Source of the DNA: a virus
Length of the DNA: 20,424 nt
Virus record (IMG/VR): IMGVR_UViG_3300042197_000033
Span: 1 to 20,424 of that record
Direction: 5' to 3' (one strand)
In this document: in pieces, positions 17,722 through 20,424 of the stretch
Layout: every line of letters starts with the position of its first letter
Numbering within the stretch: the first letter of the stretch is position 1
The notes under the pieces: generated by a model
The model's database searches: none
What the model saw: the letters and a program-made list of their open reading frames with translations, nothing else
What the model was told of the DNA's origin: nothing
Position numbers and translations under genes: made by a program

Positions 17722-17727
17722 TCTCCT
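17722..17727 (-). promoter_or_regulatory. Strong ribosome-binding site of the tail tube gene
   Basis: AGGAGA on the minus strand, 5 nt before the ATG at 17716. It is the best Shine-Dalgarno match in the window, in line with the high copy number of tube subunits. Confidence 0.75.
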
Positions 17728-17736
17728 AACAGATTT

Positions 17737-17750
17737 CTTATAAATAGTCT
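17737..17750 (-). promoter_or_regulatory. Shared intergenic element, copy 5, between sheath and tube genes
   Basis: In the gene direction AGACTATTTATAAG. It keeps the TATTTATA core of the other copies but not the TGATA flank, so it is the weakest family member. It occupies the 55-nt sheath-tube gap, about 20 nt before the tube start codon, and could give the tube gene its own transcript. Confidence 0.3.
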
Positions 17751-17771
17751 ATAATCTAAAAATATAACCGA

Positions 17772-20135
17772 TTATGCTCCTGGGAATGTAGCACCCGTTG
17801 GGAGAATATTGAATTCTAACTTAATGAATTCAGCTGTCTTTGTTGGTTGGAGATACAATTGACCAACCAATAAATTACGGTCAATTACATCTGGTGTATT
17901 ATTGGTTTCATCCATAATGACACGGAATGCGTATAGACCAGAACGTTCTTGAACGTTTGCCAAGAATGGGTTTACGATGTTGAGGAAACGACGACGAGTT
18001 GCTTCAACATTTTGTTCGAATACGAGGAAACGTGCTGAACTTGCGATAAACTTCTTGACTGTGATTAATAAACGACGAACGTTTACACGGTCAAGTGCTG
18101 ATGAACGGCGTTGGAGTGTCTTTTGTCCCCATACACAAATACCTTGTCCTGGGAATTGTGCGATTGGGTTGACCTTTCCTTCATATAATTGATCACGTTG
18201 TGCTTGTGCTAAACGAACCTTAACACCTGCTGCTCCTGGAATTCCACCACGATTTAAACCTGCTGGTGCAAACCATTCTGCTGCTTGATTATCACTATAT
18301 GCGTATACTTCTGGAAGAACTGCTGATGGTGGGACGAATGCAAATCTATTTGTATTTGTGTCCAACACTCTTACCCAAGGATAGTATGCTGCTGCGTAAT
18401 TACTATCAAGTAATGCTGCTTGAGAAACAGCTGTTGCTGCGGTTGCACTTGCTTGTACTAAATCCAAAATATAGAAACAATCACCACGAGTTTCACAAAC
18501 ACTCAATGCGTAATCAGCGACATATGGATGAAGTTCATAAATAACACCAGGTAATATTAACAAATTAATATCATATACATCTGGATTACTGATTGCATCA
18601 AGTGCTTTCTTAAATGCACGTGAACCAGCGGATGTTGCGTTAGTTAAATCAAATCCTTGTGTGTTTCCAGCGGTGATGGTATCATACATCTTAATTTCAC
18701 GAGCTGGATTATCACCATCGAATCCACCTTGGAATGGAACTGTAAACTTTAACTTTGCAGTTGCATCGGTATTTGTTAAGAAGCTTCCAGTTGTGATAAA
18801 GTCCCCTAATGGATCTTGAATTTCTGAGTTTCCAAGATTTTCAAGATTGAATGCTGCCCCAACTTGTGCTGCACCACTTGGAATTGGTGCTAAATACGAC
18901 ATATTAGTATTTAATGTTGTTGTTGAATATGCATATCCATAATAATCAGCTGTTGCGTATGAAGATGTAGTACTATATCCTCTTACACCTGCTGTTGTTT
19001 TCCACGATGATGAAATATATGATGGAATTACAACATTACTGATTGATGTTCCTACTGGTGTTTGTAACTTATCAAACCCAAATGGTAATGCGTCTGGTGA
19101 GATATCATCGATACCTGCTGCTAGTTCGATACGGATATATGATGAATTATTTGTGTAATCACCTTCAAAATAACGTTCACCAGTATTTGGATCTGTTACT
19201 GGTGCACTGTTACCGATACGACGAGCAATAAAGTTTACATCAGTTGCGTCTAACGTTAGATTGTCCCATTGTTCTAATACAACTGGTTGTGCATCAGTAT
19301 CATTAAAGTCACGTACTTGAAGAGTAAATGTACCATAGTCACCTGAAATTGATGCCTTCTTTGGACCAAAAATGGAAACTTTAACAGCCTTATTTGCTGC
19401 GTTACCATCTGTTAATGTGTGTACTTTGAAAAGATTTAACTTTCCAGCACCAATAGTTTGTGATTGAATAAATGGTGTTGATGCAAAATTATACGAACCA
19501 AATGTACTACCACTCAACATTAATGCATCAGTACTTACAAGTGCCGACATTGTTACTTCAGCACCCGCTAATGTAACTGCTTCAGGGAATATACTGTAAA
19601 CGTATGCGTTCTTTGTTCCTGTTGGACCAAATGAAAGAACGTTACCAATAAATCCACCTGCGGTTGTTGTAGTTGATAATGCTGATTCTACAACATCAAG
19701 ACCTGCTAGAGAAGAAGATACTCTTAAAGTAAAGTTACTTGGTGCTCCACTTGCACTAACTAATTGGACATCGCTACCAGAAGTAGTTGGATGAAGTACA
19801 GAGTACAAGAATGAGCCACTTGAACCAGTTGCAAAAAGAAGTGCTGGTGTTGCCGCCGCGTTATCATATCCGTCTAAACCAAGAATACGAACAACTGTTG
19901 CTCGTCCTGATTCACGAAGATAGTTTTTTACAGTCAATCCTAAGAATGACTTACCATCAGGTGCACCAAACTTGTTTTCAAAGTCTTGTTGACTTGTAAC
20001 TACGGTTGGAATAAATGCTGGTCCTTTTGGTGTTGGACCAATAAAAGCACCAGCAATTTCACCAACCCCTTGTTCTAGGAAACTAAGGTCACGTTCTTGT
20101 GTGAAAACGCCAGGACTAACAATGCGTTCTGCCAT
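17772..20135 (-). CDS. Contractile tail sheath protein, gp18-like
   Basis: A 787-residue protein, ATG at 20133-20135 and TAA at 17772-17774. The N-terminus (RIVSPGVFTQERDLSFLEQG, then GAFIGPTPKGPAF and a FENKFGAP...LTVKNYLRESG stretch) is the typical sheath opening, with 'SPGV', 'GPA' and an 'FG.P' motif. The C-terminal part has the conserved sheath core: ICVWGQKTLQRRSSALDRVN, RRLLITVKKFI, an FLVFEQN strand and QLYLQPTKTAEFIKLEFNIL. Subunits form the outer contractile cylinder around the tube and shorten on infection. At 787 residues it is longer than T4 gp18 (659), the excess lying in the Ser/Thr-rich middle (about residues 105-480), probably protruding surface domains. The start is supported by GGAGA 6 nt upstream. 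The tube gene follows directly. Confidence 0.93.
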   Translation of the reverse strand: MAERIVSPGVFTQERDLSFLEQGVGEIAGAFIGPTPKGPAFIPTVVTSQQDFENKFGAPDGKSFLGLTVKNYLRESGRATVVRILGLDGYDNAAATPALLFATGSSGSFLYSVLHPTTSGSDVQLVSASGAPSNFTLRVSSSLAGLDVVESALSTTTTAGGFIGNVLSFGPTGTKNAYVYSIFPEAVTLAGAEVTMSALVSTDALMLSGSTFGSYNFASTPFIQSQTIGAGKLNLFKVHTLTDGNAANKAVKVSIFGPKKASISGDYGTFTLQVRDFNDTDAQPVVLEQWDNLTLDATDVNFIARRIGNSAPVTDPNTGERYFEGDYTNNSSYIRIELAAGIDDISPDALPFGFDKLQTPVGTSISNVVIPSYISSSWKTTAGVRGYSTTSSYATADYYGYAYSTTTLNTNMSYLAPIPSGAAQVGAAFNLENLGNSEIQDPLGDFITTGSFLTNTDATAKLKFTVPFQGGFDGDNPAREIKMYDTITAGNTQGFDLTNATSAGSRAFKKALDAISNPDVYDINLLILPGVIYELHPYVADYALSVCETRGDCFYILDLVQASATAATAVSQAALLDSNYAAAYYPWVRVLDTNTNRFAFVPPSAVLPEVYAYSDNQAAEWFAPAGLNRGGIPGAAGVKVRLAQAQRDQLYEGKVNPIAQFPGQGICVWGQKTLQRRSSALDRVNVRRLLITVKKFIASSARFLVFEQNVEATRRRFLNIVNPFLANVQERSGLYAFRVIMDETNNTPDVIDRNLLVGQLYLQPTKTAEFIKLEFNILPTGATFPGA

Positions 20136-20141
20136 ACGGAA

Positions 20142-20146
20142 TCTCC
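20142..20146 (-). promoter_or_regulatory. Ribosome-binding site of the sheath gene
   Basis: GGAGA on the minus strand, 6 nt before the ATG at 20135. It fixes the sheath start and lies in the 19-nt gap after the coiled-coil gene, indicating co-transcription from beyond the right edge. Confidence 0.7.
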
Positions 20147-20154
20147 AATATTAC

Positions 20155-20424
20155 TTATTTTTCAGGGGTAAATACACCAGTTTCAACATCCAAAGAACCC
20201 ATTCCATATTTATTCAACAATTCATCAACTAGTTCCTTTTCCTTGACTAGTAACTCTTTGTATTTTACTACTTGTTCGTTGAGTTTAGCTTTAACAGAAG
20301 TTAAATCTTGTTCCATTAAATCGTGAGTCAACTTCAATTGACCCGATGTAGAAATAATATCCATAATTTGTTCACGTAAACTCTTAACAGACAACAATTC
20401 TTCGTCTGTTAGTTTAATACTTTC
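20155..20424 (-). CDS. Small coiled-coil protein (partial, N-terminus off window)
   Basis: The frame runs from the right edge to TAA at 20155-20157, 89 codons being visible. The coding sequence reads through as ESIKLTDEELLSVKSLREQI without a break, so the TTG at 20397 is probably not the start and the true start is likely just outside the window. About residues 5-65 are heptad-rich and highly charged (LMEQDLTSVKAKLNEQ, then VVKYKELLVKEKELVDELLN), predicting a helical coiled coil, followed by a short tail (KYGMGSLDVETGVFTPEK). Small coiled-coil proteins of this kind are often encoded next to structural genes of environmental T4-like phages; the role is unknown. It precedes the sheath gene by 19 nt and probably shares its transcript. 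Confidence 0.7.
   Translation of the reverse strand, partial: ESIKLTDEELLSVKSLREQIMDIISTSGQLKLTHDLMEQDLTSVKAKLNEQVVKYKELLVKEKELVDELLNKYGMGSLDVETGVFTPEK

Noticed and set aside
20395-20397. TTG at 20397 as start of the coiled-coil gene
   Set aside because: The frame continues upstream to the window edge with coherent sequence (ESIKLTDEEL), so the gene is more likely truncated by the window.

Overview
The window looks like part of the structural gene cluster of a contractile-tailed (myovirus-type, T4-superfamily-like) bacteriophage, probably an environmental one. The clearest markers are a tail sheath protein (gp18-like) and a tail tube protein (gp19-like) side by side. They are followed by a very large block of tail-fibre/adhesin genes built from modules typical of environmental phage fibres. 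Every gene I can support lies on the minus strand, so transcription runs from the right edge (20424) to the left edge (1). The host cannot be determined. DNA outside the collagen-coding stretches is AT-rich.

In transcription order: a partial coiled-coil protein enters from the right edge (20155-20424). Next come the tail sheath (17772-20135) and tail tube (17222-17716), ended by a 13-bp-stem terminator (17152-17198). A small BppU-like protein (16727-17074) is closely coupled to a 2120-residue fibre protein (10361-16723). That giant has two long collagen-like segments, an embedded plastocyanin-like (cupredoxin) domain with an apparent copper-ligand set, and a C-terminal tandem domain. It is followed by a 1204-residue fibre (6680-10294) and a second terminator (6629-6658). 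A third giant of 1235 residues (2859-6566) comes next, then a 284-residue protein with a duplicated domain (1986-2840) and a 220-residue zinc-ribbon protein (1319-1981). Last are two paralogous small collagen-like proteins (542-1273, and 1-526 cut by the left edge).

The three giants share a limited vocabulary of short segments, each opening with an SSS-x-Q-type motif, plus longer modules, sometimes at near-identical DNA level. This suggests growth by duplication and recombination. All three are probably tail appendages on the sheath/tube machine, with collagen-like and repeat segments acting as shafts and intervening domains as joints or binding heads.

Five gene-upstream gaps carry a shared AT-rich element, TGATAyTTATA-like in the gene direction. 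It may be the phage's own late promoter or processing signal. No tRNA, CRISPR, insertion sequence, integrase or reverse transcriptase was seen, and no gene-free stretch exceeds about 140 bases.
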